Assembly (NCBI RefSeq): GCF_030056575.1
Contig: NZ_JASHHX010000003.1
Span: forward strand, 62,001-126,000
Length of the DNA stretch: 64,000 nt
DNA from: Rhodoblastus sp. 17X3
Lineage (GTDB): Bacteria > Pseudomonadota > Alphaproteobacteria > Rhizobiales > Beijerinckiaceae
Direction: 5' to 3'
The notes under the pieces are model-generated. The model did not search any database and was not told the DNA's origin. It worked only from the letters and a program-made list of their open reading frames with translations. Numbering within the stretch: position 1 is the first letter of the stretch; each line of letters begins with the position of its first letter. Position numbers and translations under genes: made by a program. Shown here piece by piece: positions 26,306 to 33,722 of the stretch.

Positions 26306-27429
26306 CACGACACCCTCATCGGCATGAGCACAATCAGCAGGTCCGGCGCGGCAGGGTCGCGCAGCAGGGCCGGATCGCCGGCGCCGCCGAGTTCGAACAG
26401 GGCTTTTTTGCCGTCCAGCGCCGCCAGCGCCTCGTTGACATATTTGGCGTTGAAGCCGGTGGTGAGCGGATCGGTGTCGTAATCGGCCTCCAGCTCCTCG
26501 CTGCCGTCGCCGATGTCGGCGTTGACGACCGAAAGCTTTAGCGCCGCGTCGGCGAAATCCAGCTTCACGGCGCGGCCGCGTTCGCTGGAAAGGACCGAGA
26601 CGCGGTCGATCGCGGCGGCGAGGCCGGCGCGGTCGAGAATGGCCGTCTTGTCGTTCTGGCGCGGGATGACGCGCTCGTAATCCGGGAACGTGCCATCGAT
26701 CAGCTTGGACAGCAGGCGCATGTCGCCGGCCTCGGCGGCGATCTTGCTCTCGCTGAGCGCCAGCGCGACGGCGCCGCCGGGCGCGGCCTGGGCGAGGCGC
26801 GCGATTTCGGCGCAGGTCTGGCGCGGCACGATCACGCCGGGCATCTGTTGGGCCGCTTTCGGGGCGGGCATGCCGAATCGGGCGAGGCGATGGCCGTCGG
26901 TCGCCACAAAGCGCAGTTCGGGGCCGGCGTCAGTCTGCGCGACATGGAGATAGACGCCGTTGAGGTAATAGCGCGTCTCTTCGGTCGAAATGGCGAAGGC
27001 GGTCTTCTGCAGGGCGCGCAGCAGGATCTTGGAGTCGAGCGCGAAGCGGTGCGGCAGTTCGCCGGCCTGGAGGTCAGGCCAGTCGGTCACGGGCAGGGTC
27101 TGCAGGGCGAAGCGCGCGCGGCCCGATTTGACGGCGAGGCGCGGATTTTCGCCCGCGGCGTCGAGCGAGACGGCGGCGCCGTCAGCAAGCTTGCGGGCGA
27201 TGTCGTGCAGGGTCGTCGCCGCGACGGTAAGCGCGCCGGACGCGGCGACCTCGGCGTCGATCCGGGTCTGCGCCTCCAGGTCGAGATTGGTGGCGCAGAG
27301 CGTCAAGCCGGCAGATGTCGCCTCCAGCCGGACATGGCCAAGAATCGGAATGGTCGATTTGCGCGCCGCGGCGCGGGTGACGAAATCGAGCGCCTTGAGC
27401 AGGGCGTTGCGGGGGAGGGTGAGTTTCAT
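26305..27429 (-). CDS. dnaN: Phage-encoded DNA polymerase III beta sliding clamp
   Basis: A 374-residue beta clamp with the three repeated clamp domains. Features include the N-terminal MKLTLPRNALLKALDFVTRA, the middle YLNGVYLHV and ATDGHRLARF, and a C-terminal LLIVLMPMRVS that matches the typical MPMR tail. The clamp forms a ring on DNA and tethers polymerases. Full-length clamps in temperate phages are unusual. No phage replicative polymerase is seen in the window, so it may redirect the host polymerase to phage origins. GAGG precedes the ATG. Confidence 0.9.
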   Translation of the reverse strand: MKLTLPRNALLKALDFVTRAAARKSTIPILGHVRLEATSAGLTLCATNLDLEAQTRIDAEVAASGALTVAATTLHDIARKLADGAAVSLDAAGENPRLAVKSGRARFALQTLPVTDWPDLQAGELPHRFALDSKILLRALQKTAFAISTEETRYYLNGVYLHVAQTDAGPELRFVATDGHRLARFGMPAPKAAQQMPGVIVPRQTCAEIARLAQAAPGGAVALALSESKIAAEAGDMRLLSKLIDGTFPDYERVIPRQNDKTAILDRAGLAAAIDRVSVLSSERGRAVKLDFADAALKLSVVNADIGDGSEELEADYDTDPLTTGFNAKYVNEALAALDGKKALFELGGAGDPALLRDPAAPDLLIVLMPMRVS

Positions 27430-27477
27430 GTGTCGCCTCGGAGAAGGGGCGGCCGGGCGCGGGGCCCGGCCTTTGCG

Positions 27478-28407
27478 TCAGGCGGACATTTCCGGCGCGG
27501 CCTCGAAGGCCGGCAGCTCGGTCTGTTCGGCGGCGCGGGGGAGGTCTTCGCGCACGCGCTGGGTCACGGCGAGATCGGGGCGATAGATCTGGTAGAACCA
27601 CAGGATCGAGCCGCCCGAGACGCGGTAGCGCAGGCGCACGGGGATGCGCGCCTTTTCGCCCATGAAGAAGGGCGCGACCGCCAGCATGAACAGGCCCGGC
27701 ACTTTCAGCACATTGCCATTGGCGTCGCGGTGCTCTTCCTCGAACACGATCTGCGCCGCGCCGGTCTGCAGCACGCTGGCGTTCTTGACGCGGGAATCGA
27801 CATTGACCTGGAGGCCGCGCGAGAGGGTGACGAGTTCCGCCGGCGTCGCGATCCTGGTCGCGAACAGGTCCTCGTAAAAGCTGGCCTCGTCGGGTGTCGG
27901 CGCCGTCAGTTCGGCGATGCGGTCCTCGATGAAGGCGGCGAAATCGATCTGCTTGAAGGGCTCGCCATTGGTCTGGACCCACGCCTTCCATTCCTCGGAC
28001 AGCGGGAATTCATAGGCCACGCGGTGCTTGCCATTGTCCGGCTCGCCGCCATTGACCGCCTCGTGATAATCGATCACGGCGGTGAGGCCCGGCTTCGTCC
28101 AGGTCGTATCGGCGAACAGGGCGGAATGGCCGGTCTTGTGGCGGACGGTCAGGGCGATGAAGCTGTCGAGCGTCAGCGCGCGGGCGACGCCGCGCTTGGC
28201 CGAAGGCTTGGTGCGCCAATGTTCGAACAAGCCCTGAACATTGACCAGCTGCGGCGTCGCGCCCGCGATCTTGAGAGCCGGGATCGTGGACGGCACGCCC
28301 TTGACGCCATCCGGCGCGGAGAGGTGGACGATTTCGCCGCCGCGCGCTTCGGCGGCGAGTTGCGTCAGTTTGGTTAGCGCTTCGGCGTTGGGAATTTCAT
28401 TGCTCAT
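27478..28407 (-). CDS. DUF2303 family phage protein
   Basis: A 309-residue protein of the DUF2303 (YfdQ-like) family, common in temperate phages of Proteobacteria and of unknown function. The body has DYHEAVNGGEPDNGKHRVAY and PLSEEWKAWVQTNGEP, both characteristic. It lies 26 bp after the small conserved gene 28434-28772, a frequent partner. GGAGCCC precedes the ATG. Confidence 0.85.
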   Translation of the reverse strand: MSNEIPNAEALTKLTQLAAEARGGEIVHLSAPDGVKGVPSTIPALKIAGATPQLVNVQGLFEHWRTKPSAKRGVARALTLDSFIALTVRHKTGHSALFADTTWTKPGLTAVIDYHEAVNGGEPDNGKHRVAYEFPLSEEWKAWVQTNGEPFKQIDFAAFIEDRIAELTAPTPDEASFYEDLFATRIATPAELVTLSRGLQVNVDSRVKNASVLQTGAAQIVFEEEHRDANGNVLKVPGLFMLAVAPFFMGEKARIPVRLRYRVSGGSILWFYQIYRPDLAVTQRVREDLPRAAEQTELPAFEAAPEMSA

Positions 28408-28433
28408 GTTGGGCGGGCTCCGTCAAAAAAGGG

Positions 28434-28772
28434 TCAGACCGCGCGCGAGAGATCGCGCGGGCCATTGAACATGTCGGTCTGTTGCGGGTGTTCGGTCGAA
28501 AGCGAGCCGTCGCTGTCGACGAAGAGATAGGTCGATCCGCGCACCTTCTTGGGGCGGTTGGAATCGATATCGGCGTCGATGGTCACGCCGCCGTTCTCGG
28601 CCTTGAACTTGATTTTCAGCGTGACACTGCCGGAGACGGACGTCTTCTTGCGGCCGGCGCGGCTGGCTTCGATCGCGGCCAGCGTGTCGGTGATCTCGGT
28701 GGTGAGGTCGGCGGCGATATCGCCGCCGTCAATCATTCCGAGCAGCGTGGAAGCATCGCGTATCTTGGCCAT
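28434..28772 (-). CDS. Hypothetical phage protein paired with DUF2303
   Basis: A 112-residue protein with a helical N-terminal half and a beta-rich centre (VSGSVTLKIKFKAENGGVTI). It ends near QTDMFNGPRDL. Proteins of this type usually precede DUF2303 genes in alphaproteobacterial prophages; the role is unknown. A GGACT-type site lies before the ATG. Confidence 0.7.
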   Translation of the reverse strand: MAKIRDASTLLGMIDGGDIAADLTTEITDTLAAIEASRAGRKKTSVSGSVTLKIKFKAENGGVTIDADIDSNRPKKVRGSTYLFVDSDGSLSTEHPQQTDMFNGPRDLSRAV

Positions 28773-28834
28773 TGTGAGTCCTTTCTTGTCGCCTGGTTGC
28801 GCTGGCGTGCGCCAACCGCTCGCCGGCCGTGTGG

Positions 28835-29437
28835 TTACGCCGCGCTCTGGCGCAGGGCGGGGAGGTAGGTTTTGAACTTTTCGAACAGCTCTTCGGCGAG
28901 GTCTGGCGCCGGGCGCAGCTTGTATTTCTTTGGCAGCGGCGCGAGCGCCTCGATCTCCGCCGCCCAGGGCTGCGGAGGCTTGGCGAGAAAGTCGCGGCGC
29001 TCGGTGCGCAGGGCGATCAAATCGGCGCGTTTGATGCGCGCGCGCTGGGCGGGGAGGGGCATCGCCAGCCCGGCGGCGGCGTAAATAACCGCGTCGAGTT
29101 CGAGCTTGAGAGAATAAAGGCCGAGTTCGAAGGACTCGGCGGCTTTCGTTCCCGATTGCCGCTTGATTCTGGCGGCAAGCGCGCGAGCGGCCGGCGTGGT
29201 CAGGTCGCCGATATAGGCCTCATGCGCGTCATGCAGCAGCACGACGGCGCGGTCTTGCGGCTGGGCCGCGTCGAAGGCGATCAGGGTGTGCCGGGCGACC
29301 GAGACCGGCTTTTCCGCCGCGCCGGCGTAGCGGTGGATCGTCGACAGCTGGTCGGCGATTTCCTTGAAATCGACCAGCTTCGGGTCGGGGTTGAGCAGGT
29401 CGAAGGCCTTGCCGCGCAGGGTCTGGGTCCAGATCAC
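28835..29437 (-). CDS. HD-domain phosphohydrolase
   Basis: A 200-residue HD-family hydrolase. Metal-binding residues appear as the histidine in SVARHTL, the HD pair in LLHDAHEAYIGD and a later aspartate in KRADLIAL, in the order of YfbR-like 5'-nucleotidases. Such phage enzymes dephosphorylate nucleotides and may reshape the dNTP pool during phage replication. The TTA-encoded stop precedes a 62-bp gap, and the start overlaps the next gene upstream by 4 bp. Confidence 0.82.
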   Translation of the reverse strand: MIWTQTLRGKAFDLLNPDPKLVDFKEIADQLSTIHRYAGAAEKPVSVARHTLIAFDAAQPQDRAVVLLHDAHEAYIGDLTTPAARALAARIKRQSGTKAAESFELGLYSLKLELDAVIYAAAGLAMPLPAQRARIKRADLIALRTERRDFLAKPPQPWAAEIEALAPLPKKYKLRPAPDLAEELFEKFKTYLPALRQSAA

Positions 29438-29712
29438 GGGCTGGGCTCCTGCTCGGCCTGTTCATAGGCGACGTGCACGAAGTGGCGCGTTTCATGAAAA
29501 AACGCCTCGCTCATCTCGACCACGCGCTCGGCGTGGTGCTTGGCGAGCAAGGCGGCGCCGGCCAATCCGTCGAGACCCACTACATTGTCGGACGCGATGA
29601 AATCCGCGTTCTCGATCCGCTCCTTGAGGCGCTCGAGATCGTGAATCGCGCGGATGAGGGAAGTCGCAGCATATCTCATGCGGCTTTCCGGCATGGGGGA
29701 AGTCGGTTTCAT
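29434..29712 (-). CDS. Hypothetical phage protein (92 aa)
   Basis: A helical protein with several histidines and glutamates (LAKHHAERVVEMSEAFFHET). No family is recognised. It overlaps its neighbours on both sides by 4 bp, supporting translation. Confidence 0.6.
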   Translation of the reverse strand: MKPTSPMPESRMRYAATSLIRAIHDLERLKERIENADFIASDNVVGLDGLAGAALLAKHHAERVVEMSEAFFHETRHFVHVAYEQAEQEPSP

Positions 29713-29957
29713 GGGCGCGTCTCCTCGAGGCGGGCGAGCAGCTTGCCGATGGGATCGCGGCTCGGGTTGTAAAAGCCGCTGCTTCCGGGCCGCGAAACAG
29801 GCCCGGAAGCAGCGGAGTGGCGGGCGGCCGGGGAGGTCGGCGCGGCCCGATCTGGCGCCGGATCGGCGGCGAGGCAGCAGATGATGACGGCGAGGACATA
29901 GGCCGTGACGCAGAGCGCGGCGGCGGCTTCCTCAAGGACGGCGAGGGCGCGGCTCAT
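29709..29957 (-). CDS. Small membrane protein of the early operon
   Basis: An 82-residue protein with one predicted N-terminal membrane helix (AAALCVTAYVLAVIICCLAA) followed by a polar Pro/Ser-rich tail. The role is unknown. Start and stop overlap neighbouring genes by 4 bp. Confidence 0.55.
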   Translation of the reverse strand: MSRALAVLEEAAAALCVTAYVLAVIICCLAADPAPDRAAPTSPAARHSAASGPVSRPGSSGFYNPSRDPIGKLLARLEETRP

Positions 29958-30238
29958 GAATGCGCCTCCGCCGCTTTCGCCGGAAAATCTTCAGCGTCTA
30001 GTTTTTCGTGGGCGTTAAGTGCGGCCTCTGCGCCTGTCTGCGTCAATGTGAAAAGGTCGTCGCCGCCAGTGAGTTCGTTGCCCGCACGGCGTCTGGCGTA
30101 TCCTTCTCCAACCATCGCCATCCATATCGCGTAGTCATCGCCGCCGGGTCCGGTCACGAAGTGGTTGCGATAGGATTTGCGGCGCGGGTTCGGCAAGCCG
30201 AGCGCATGGCGCGCAAGTTCGCGTTGTTCAGGACTCAT
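29954..30238 (-). CDS. Conserved hypothetical phage protein (94 aa)
   Basis: A recurring small phage protein type recognisable by ALGLPNPRRKSYRNHFVTGP near the N-terminus. The function is unknown. It overlaps the genes on both sides by 4 bp. Confidence 0.7.
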   Translation of the reverse strand: MSPEQRELARHALGLPNPRRKSYRNHFVTGPGGDDYAIWMAMVGEGYARRRAGNELTGGDDLFTLTQTGAEAALNAHEKLDAEDFPAKAAEAHS

Positions 30239-30513
30239 GCAGCCCTCCTGTGCTGGCCGGTTCCGGTGACGCCGCGATCGCGGCAGGCGGGGCGGGCGGG
30301 GCTGAGGCGCTCGCGCAGGATCTGCGCGGCGGCGATGGCGCCGAAAGTGGCGCTTTCCTCCAGCAGGGCCAGCGCGAGGCGGGCGGCGCTTTTCTCGCCC
30401 TGGGCGAGCGCGTCGTCGGCATGGCGCAGGATGCTTTCCGCGGCGGCGGTGGTGGGCCTGGTCTCGCCAAGCGGTTGGCGAACGCCAGAGCGCGGCGCGA
30501 AGGTCCCGGTCAT
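30235..30513 (-). CDS. Hypothetical phage protein (92 aa, Ala/Arg-rich)
   Basis: A helical alanine-rich protein (SAARLALALLEESATFGA). No family is recognised and composition alone is weak support. Placement in the overlapping chain (4 bp on each side) makes it likely real. Confidence 0.5.
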   Translation of the reverse strand: MTGTFAPRSGVRQPLGETRPTTAAAESILRHADDALAQGEKSAARLALALLEESATFGAIAAAQILRERLSPARPACRDRGVTGTGQHRRAA

Positions 30514-30887
30514 TGGCCGGACTCCGCGCGCGCCTTCGTCAGCGTGACGAGCGAGGCGAAATCGCCAGAGGCGAGGCTTTGGGCGCCGGACGCATGGATA
30601 GAGATCTCCGGCGCGGCTTCCGGCTGATCACTCTCCTGCTCGCGGTCGATTGGCGACTGGATCAGGTTGACCCGTGCCACATTGGCGAGGTTGATCGCGG
30701 TTTCGTGGTTGATCCAGCGGCGGCGGTCGCCATCGCGGACGGTGCGCCATTCAAGGCCGAACAGCCATTTGTCGTCGCCGTCGAGGAAGGAGAACAGCTG
30801 GTCGACGTCGGCGCCGGGCACCTCGACGATCAGTTTGAGGGAGCGCCCGGCTTCGCGGACGTTGAGGGTGACATGGAAGAACGCCAT
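30510..30887 (-). CDS. Hypothetical phage protein (125 aa)
   Basis: The N-terminal half is beta-rich (FFHVTLNVREAGRSLKLIVE) and a central segment reads WRTVRDGDRRRWINHETAIN. The function is unknown. ATG at 30887 follows GGAGG and overlaps the previous stop (TAATG), so it is preferred over 30947. Confidence 0.6.
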   Translation of the reverse strand: MAFFHVTLNVREAGRSLKLIVEVPGADVDQLFSFLDGDDKWLFGLEWRTVRDGDRRRWINHETAINLANVARVNLIQSPIDREQESDQPEAAPEISIHASGAQSLASGDFASLVTLTKARAESGQ

Positions 30888-31252
30888 TATTTGCCTCCGC
30901 TCTGGCATAGGTTGGCGCTCGCTCCGGCATGCGCCGACCGCTCGCACAAGGGCGCCTCGATGCGCGCGAGCTGGGCCCGCATCTCGCGGTCGAATTCGAG
31001 GAGAGGCGCGGCCTGGGCGGCTTCATGCGGCGGGGTCGATGTCTCGCAATAGGTGCGGAAGGCCTCTTCCATCGCGTGGAGAAAATGGTCTTTGACCTGG
31101 CGCGCCGTCCAGCCGCGATCGAGCAGCTGGGGCTGGGTGACCGAGCCGCATTCGCGGCGAAGGTCGTTCAGGTCCTGCGCCATCAGCGCAGTGATTTCGC
31201 GCGGATCGGTCAAATGCGATCGCGCGCCGTCGAGGGCGTAAAGCTGGGACAA
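30887..31252 (-). CDS. First gene of leftward early operon, hypothetical (121 aa)
   Basis: A protein with no recognised family. The visible features are a helical central part (DLNDLRRECGSVTQPQLLD, QVKDHFLHAMEEAF) and a basic C-terminus. The start is TTG at 31252, with GGAG seven bases upstream. It is the first gene after promoter PL, with a leader of about 30 bases, the position held by antitermination or regulatory genes in lambdoid phages. No sequence similarity supports such a role. Confidence 0.6.
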   Translation of the reverse strand: MSQLYALDGARSHLTDPREITALMAQDLNDLRRECGSVTQPQLLDRGWTARQVKDHFLHAMEEAFRTYCETSTPPHEAAQAAPLLEFDREMRAQLARIEAPLCERSAHAGASANLCQSGGK

Positions 31253-31288
31253 GGCAAGGCTCCATCGGTGGGAAGGCCGATGGAGGAG

Positions 31289-31316
31289 AGAATAGCGGAC
31301 AGATGTACGCTGTCAA
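31289..31316 (-). promoter_or_regulatory. Leftward early promoter (PL) with repressor operator
   Basis: On the minus strand TTGACA (31316-31311), a 16-bp spacer and TATTCT (31294-31289) form a strong promoter for the early operon. The spacer holds AGCGGACAGATGTACGCT (31294-31311), an 18-bp near-palindrome that recurs with one change in the rightward promoter. A related, less perfect site is TCTGACACGCGTACGCT (31323-31339). Repressor binding here would block sigma contacts. Confidence 0.8.
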
Positions 31317-31366
31317 GTCATATCTGACACGCGTACGCTGCTGGGCGTTTTTGCGTTGACTGGGTC

Positions 31367-31394
31367 TTGGCAGGCCGTCCCCGCGCGATAATCT
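31367..31394 (+). promoter_or_regulatory. Putative promoter of the Mrr-like gene
   Basis: TTGGCA (31367-31372), a 16-bp spacer and TAATCT (31389-31394) point rightward toward the nuclease-like gene. It is back to back with PL and has no copy of the 18-bp operator inside, so it may stay active in the lysogen. Confidence 0.5.
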
Positions 31395-31398
31395 GCCT

Positions 31399-31421
31399 GC
31401 ATTGGGGAGGCCTCCCAATGC
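31399..31421 (+). promoter_or_regulatory. Inverted repeat at the predicted 5' end of the Mrr-like mRNA
   Basis: GCATTGGGGAGG and CCTCCCAATGC form an 11-bp inverted repeat with one bulged G, starting about five bases after the -10 element. It could be an operator or a 5' stem that limits translation of a potentially toxic nuclease. Confidence 0.5.
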
Positions 31422-31461
31422 CAAAAGCCCTTTTCCTGTTTAGTCTTTGGGGATTATTCCC

Positions 31462-32433
31462 ATGATGTTCCATACCACCGCCATCAAGAGCGTTGGCGAT
31501 TCGATCCGGAAATGGATCATCAATCAGTTCGTTCTGGCGATTCAGCATTTGACGGACGCAGCCGACAGGCGCGCGGCCATCGAGTGGCTTGAAAATGCGC
31601 GAGATACGCTGAGCTCGCAGGCGACAATGATCGAAAAGGCGAAGGCTCTCAACGCCAGCATCGAATATCGCGCGACAGCAAAGATCGTCGCCAACAGTGT
31701 CGCGACGACCGTCCGGAACTACAAACAGTCGAATCTCCCGCTTCCTGTCAAACTCGCAATCCCGGCGACGCTGGCTGCGGCGCCTTTTGTTGGAGGGCAG
31801 GCGGCGGGGTTAGCGGCGTTTGGCGGTGCGATCGGTCTTCCGGTTCTGCTTTTGCTATTCATCGGCGCGGCTGGCGTCACCTCGATCATTGAAGGCGCCG
31901 TCAAATCTCCGGAAACACGAAGCCAGATCGCCGCGATCATCGCCAAAATCACGGAGGATGAATTTTCACGCCGCCTGAATGCGAAAATGAAAGCGGCTAT
32001 GAAGGCGGAGCCCGCGGCGCCCGCTTTTACTCCCGTCCCGCCTGAGGAGGCCGAGTTGCGGGCCTTTTTGCTCGCGATGGATCCATTCCAGTTCGAGAGC
32101 CATGTCGTCGCATTCTTCCAAAATGCCGGCCTCGTCGCCTGGGTCACGCGCAAGGCCAATGACTATGGCGTCGATGGCTTTGCGAAGCATCCCAAAGGCC
32201 TCATCGCCACCCAGTGCAAGCGCTATGCAATGGACAATAAGGTTGGCGGACCAGCTATTCGCGAATTTTGGGGATCAATCGAAGCAAGCGGGGCGTTTCG
32301 CGGCTATATCGTCACCACCTCGTCCTTCACTACGGACGCGATCAGCGCGGCGGCGCTAACTGACAAGGTTGTTCTGATAGATGGCGCCACGCTTGTCCGA
32401 TGGCATTTTGAGCCGCCGAGCTTCGCCGATTGA
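31462..32433 (+). CDS. Membrane-anchored Mrr-like restriction endonuclease
   Basis: A 323-residue protein. Residues 1-95 are helical and basic, about 98-145 are hydrophobic enough for two membrane helices (GLPVLLLLFIGAAGVTSII), and 205-320 form an Mrr_cat/PD-(D/E)xK nuclease domain. That domain starts MDPFQFESHVVAFFQNAG and has catalytic Asp in DYGVDGF and the QxK in IATQCKRY. Mrr-type enzymes cut foreign or modified DNA. The gene lies between PL and the repressor, has its own promoter and opposes both neighbours. That is the usual place for a lysogen-expressed exclusion or defence gene. ATG 31462 or 31465 are both possible. Confidence 0.78.
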   Translation: MMFHTTAIKSVGDSIRKWIINQFVLAIQHLTDAADRRAAIEWLENARDTLSSQATMIEKAKALNASIEYRATAKIVANSVATTVRNYKQSNLPLPVKLAIPATLAAAPFVGGQAAGLAAFGGAIGLPVLLLLFIGAAGVTSIIEGAVKSPETRSQIAAIIAKITEDEFSRRLNAKMKAAMKAEPAAPAFTPVPPEEAELRAFLLAMDPFQFESHVVAFFQNAGLVAWVTRKANDYGVDGFAKHPKGLIATQCKRYAMDNKVGGPAIREFWGSIEASGAFRGYIVTTSSFTTDAISAAALTDKVVLIDGATLVRWHFEPPSFAD

Positions 32434-32478
32434 ATTCGCCGCGCCACTACGGAAACGCCAATTAAACTTAGTGGTTTT

Positions 32479-33180
32479 TTATATGCCGAATAGTTCACTC
32501 ATCGTCAGAACCTTATGGACGCTGAGGATAGTGTTTTTCTTATAGCGGATTTCAGCCTTCGGATTGAGTTGTTCGACGATGATCTCGTCTTGGGTCTCGC
32601 GCTTGAAGGTTTTGATGTAGGCCTCGATCGGCGCGCCGTCATGGGCCTTGAGTTGGATGACCACCGAATCGCCGCGGCGGTGGAACCGATGGGGATGAAG
32701 GAAGCAAAGATCGCCAGGGCGGTGCAGCGGCGACATGGATTCGCCGACGACCTGGATGGCGTAGGCGTCCAGCACGCTTTCGAGCGCCGGCGGCCGGCGC
32801 ACATATTCGATGATGTTCGGCGAAATTTCGAAGCCGTTGACGGCTGAGCCGGCCGCCGTGCCGCGCACCGGGAGATCGCGGCGCATTGATTCGGCGGCGG
32901 GGCGTTTGACAGGCGCCGGCGCAATCTCGCGGTTTCTCCAGTTTTTGGCTGTCGTTTCGCCGAAGGGGCCGCCAGACGCCAGCAAATCATTGACCGGGAC
33001 GCCAAGCCACGCCGCGATCTTGCGCAGGGTCTCCATGCTGGGCGTGCCGCCGCGCCCGATCGTACGCGTCAACGTGTCCTTGTTTAGGCCAGCTGCGGTC
33101 GCGAAGGCGCTCAGCGTCATTCCGCGCTCCTGCGCGAGGCCGATCAGCTTGTTCATGACGGGGTCTTTGGGCAAGGGCAT
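32479..33180 (-). CDS. LexA/CI-type phage repressor (HTH plus S24 peptidase)
   Basis: A 233-residue repressor. Residues 8-65 form an XRE-type HTH (LSAFATAAGLNKDTLTRTIG). The C-terminal S24 domain carries the nucleophile in VVGESMSPL (Ser148) and a general-base lysine in EAYIKTF (Lys190). An Ala-Gly site at about 110-111 (RGTAAGSAV) lies about 37 residues before the serine, as in self-cleaving LexA-like repressors, so RecA-triggered induction is expected. ATG at 33180 is preferred over upstream starts. It should bind the 18-bp operators at 31294 and 33235. Confidence 0.9.
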   Translation of the reverse strand: MPLPKDPVMNKLIGLAQERGMTLSAFATAAGLNKDTLTRTIGRGGTPSMETLRKIAAWLGVPVNDLLASGGPFGETTAKNWRNREIAPAPVKRPAAESMRRDLPVRGTAAGSAVNGFEISPNIIEYVRRPPALESVLDAYAIQVVGESMSPLHRPGDLCFLHPHRFHRRGDSVVIQLKAHDGAPIEAYIKTFKRETQDEIIVEQLNPKAEIRYKKNTILSVHKVLTMSELFGI

Positions 33181-33181
33181 G

Positions 33182-33202
33182 CGCAATTCTTGCGGAATTG
33201 CG
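33182..33202 (-). promoter_or_regulatory. Palindrome at the repressor start
   Basis: CGCAATTC and GAATTGCG form a perfect 8-bp inverted repeat with a 5-base centre, ending one base before the repressor start codon. As RNA it would fold over the ribosome-binding region; as DNA it could be a separate regulator site. It does not resemble the 18-bp operator. Confidence 0.55.
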
Positions 33203-33229
33203 TACGCGATGCGAGCCGGAATACGTCTG

Positions 33230-33257
33230 TTGACAGCGGACAGTTGTACGCTATAGT
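33230..33257 (+). promoter_or_regulatory. Rightward early promoter (PR) with repressor operator
   Basis: TTGACA (33230-33235), a 16-bp spacer and TATAGT (33252-33257). The operator AGCGGACAGTTGTACGCT (33235-33252) fills the spacer and differs from the PL copy at one base. Transcription would start at about 33264-33265, at or next to the ATG of the Cro-like gene, predicting a leaderless mRNA. Confidence 0.82.
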
Positions 33258-33264
33258 CAGCGAC

Positions 33265-33513
33265 ATGACTTCGATTGAAAGCCTCATCGCCGTGTTCGAC
33301 GCCTATGCCGCCTTCTCGCGGCAGGCGGAGGCGACCGTTGCGACCAAATTCCTCGGACGCGGCAACCGCATGAGCGAGTTGCGGGCCGGCGGCGACATGG
33401 GCGCCCGGACCATCGCCAAGGCTTTGCAGGCTTTTTCCAATCATTGGCCGGAGGGGGCTGTTTGGCCGGAGGGGGTCGATCGGCCTTCGAAGGAAGGCGC
33501 GGGGGCGGCTTGA
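33265..33513 (+). CDS. Cro-like first gene of rightward operon
   Basis: An 82-residue protein of a type found opposite the repressor in many alphaproteobacterial prophages, ending FSNHWPEGAVWPEGVDRP. It probably has an HTH in residues 22-60 (ATVATKFLGRGNRMSELRAG). A Cro-like role at the shared operators is inferred from position. No ribosome site precedes the ATG because the promoter abuts it. The WPEG segment is encoded by a short tandem DNA repeat. Confidence 0.72.
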   Translation: MTSIESLIAVFDAYAAFSRQAEATVATKFLGRGNRMSELRAGGDMGARTIAKALQAFSNHWPEGAVWPEGVDRPSKEGAGAA

Positions 33514-33722
33514 TGGTTCGCGCGTCAGCTCTCCCGTCTTTGTTGGGCTCTCGCCAATCTCGCCAGCGCGAGAGCGAGCGCCGCCCGGGCCTTGCCAAGC
33601 CGGGCTTTGCGCTCAAGTTCGCTTCGTTCGTTCAGCTTTTGTGTCTGTGTCTGTCTGTCTCTCTCCAAGCCTTCGGCGTCTTCCCAGCCGCCTTTGGCCT
33701 CATTCCGCAGGGGAGCGTGTGA
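33513..33722 (+). CDS. Hypothetical small membrane-like protein (69 aa)
   Basis: It starts within the Cro-like stop codon (TGATG). Residues 38-60 are hydrophobic (VQLLCLCLSVSLQAFGVFPA) and are encoded partly by a GT/CT-rich simple repeat, so the coding nature is uncertain. Overlaps at both ends are the main support. Confidence 0.4.
   Translation: MVRASALPSLLGSRQSRQRESERRPGLAKPGFALKFASFVQLLCLCLSVSLQAFGVFPAAFGLIPQGSV

Noticed and set aside
33641-33722. N-terminal extension of the HTH gene through the GTCTGTCT-type simple repeat
   Set aside because: The upstream codons overlap the previous small gene fully, while ATG 33722 couples exactly to its stop codon.
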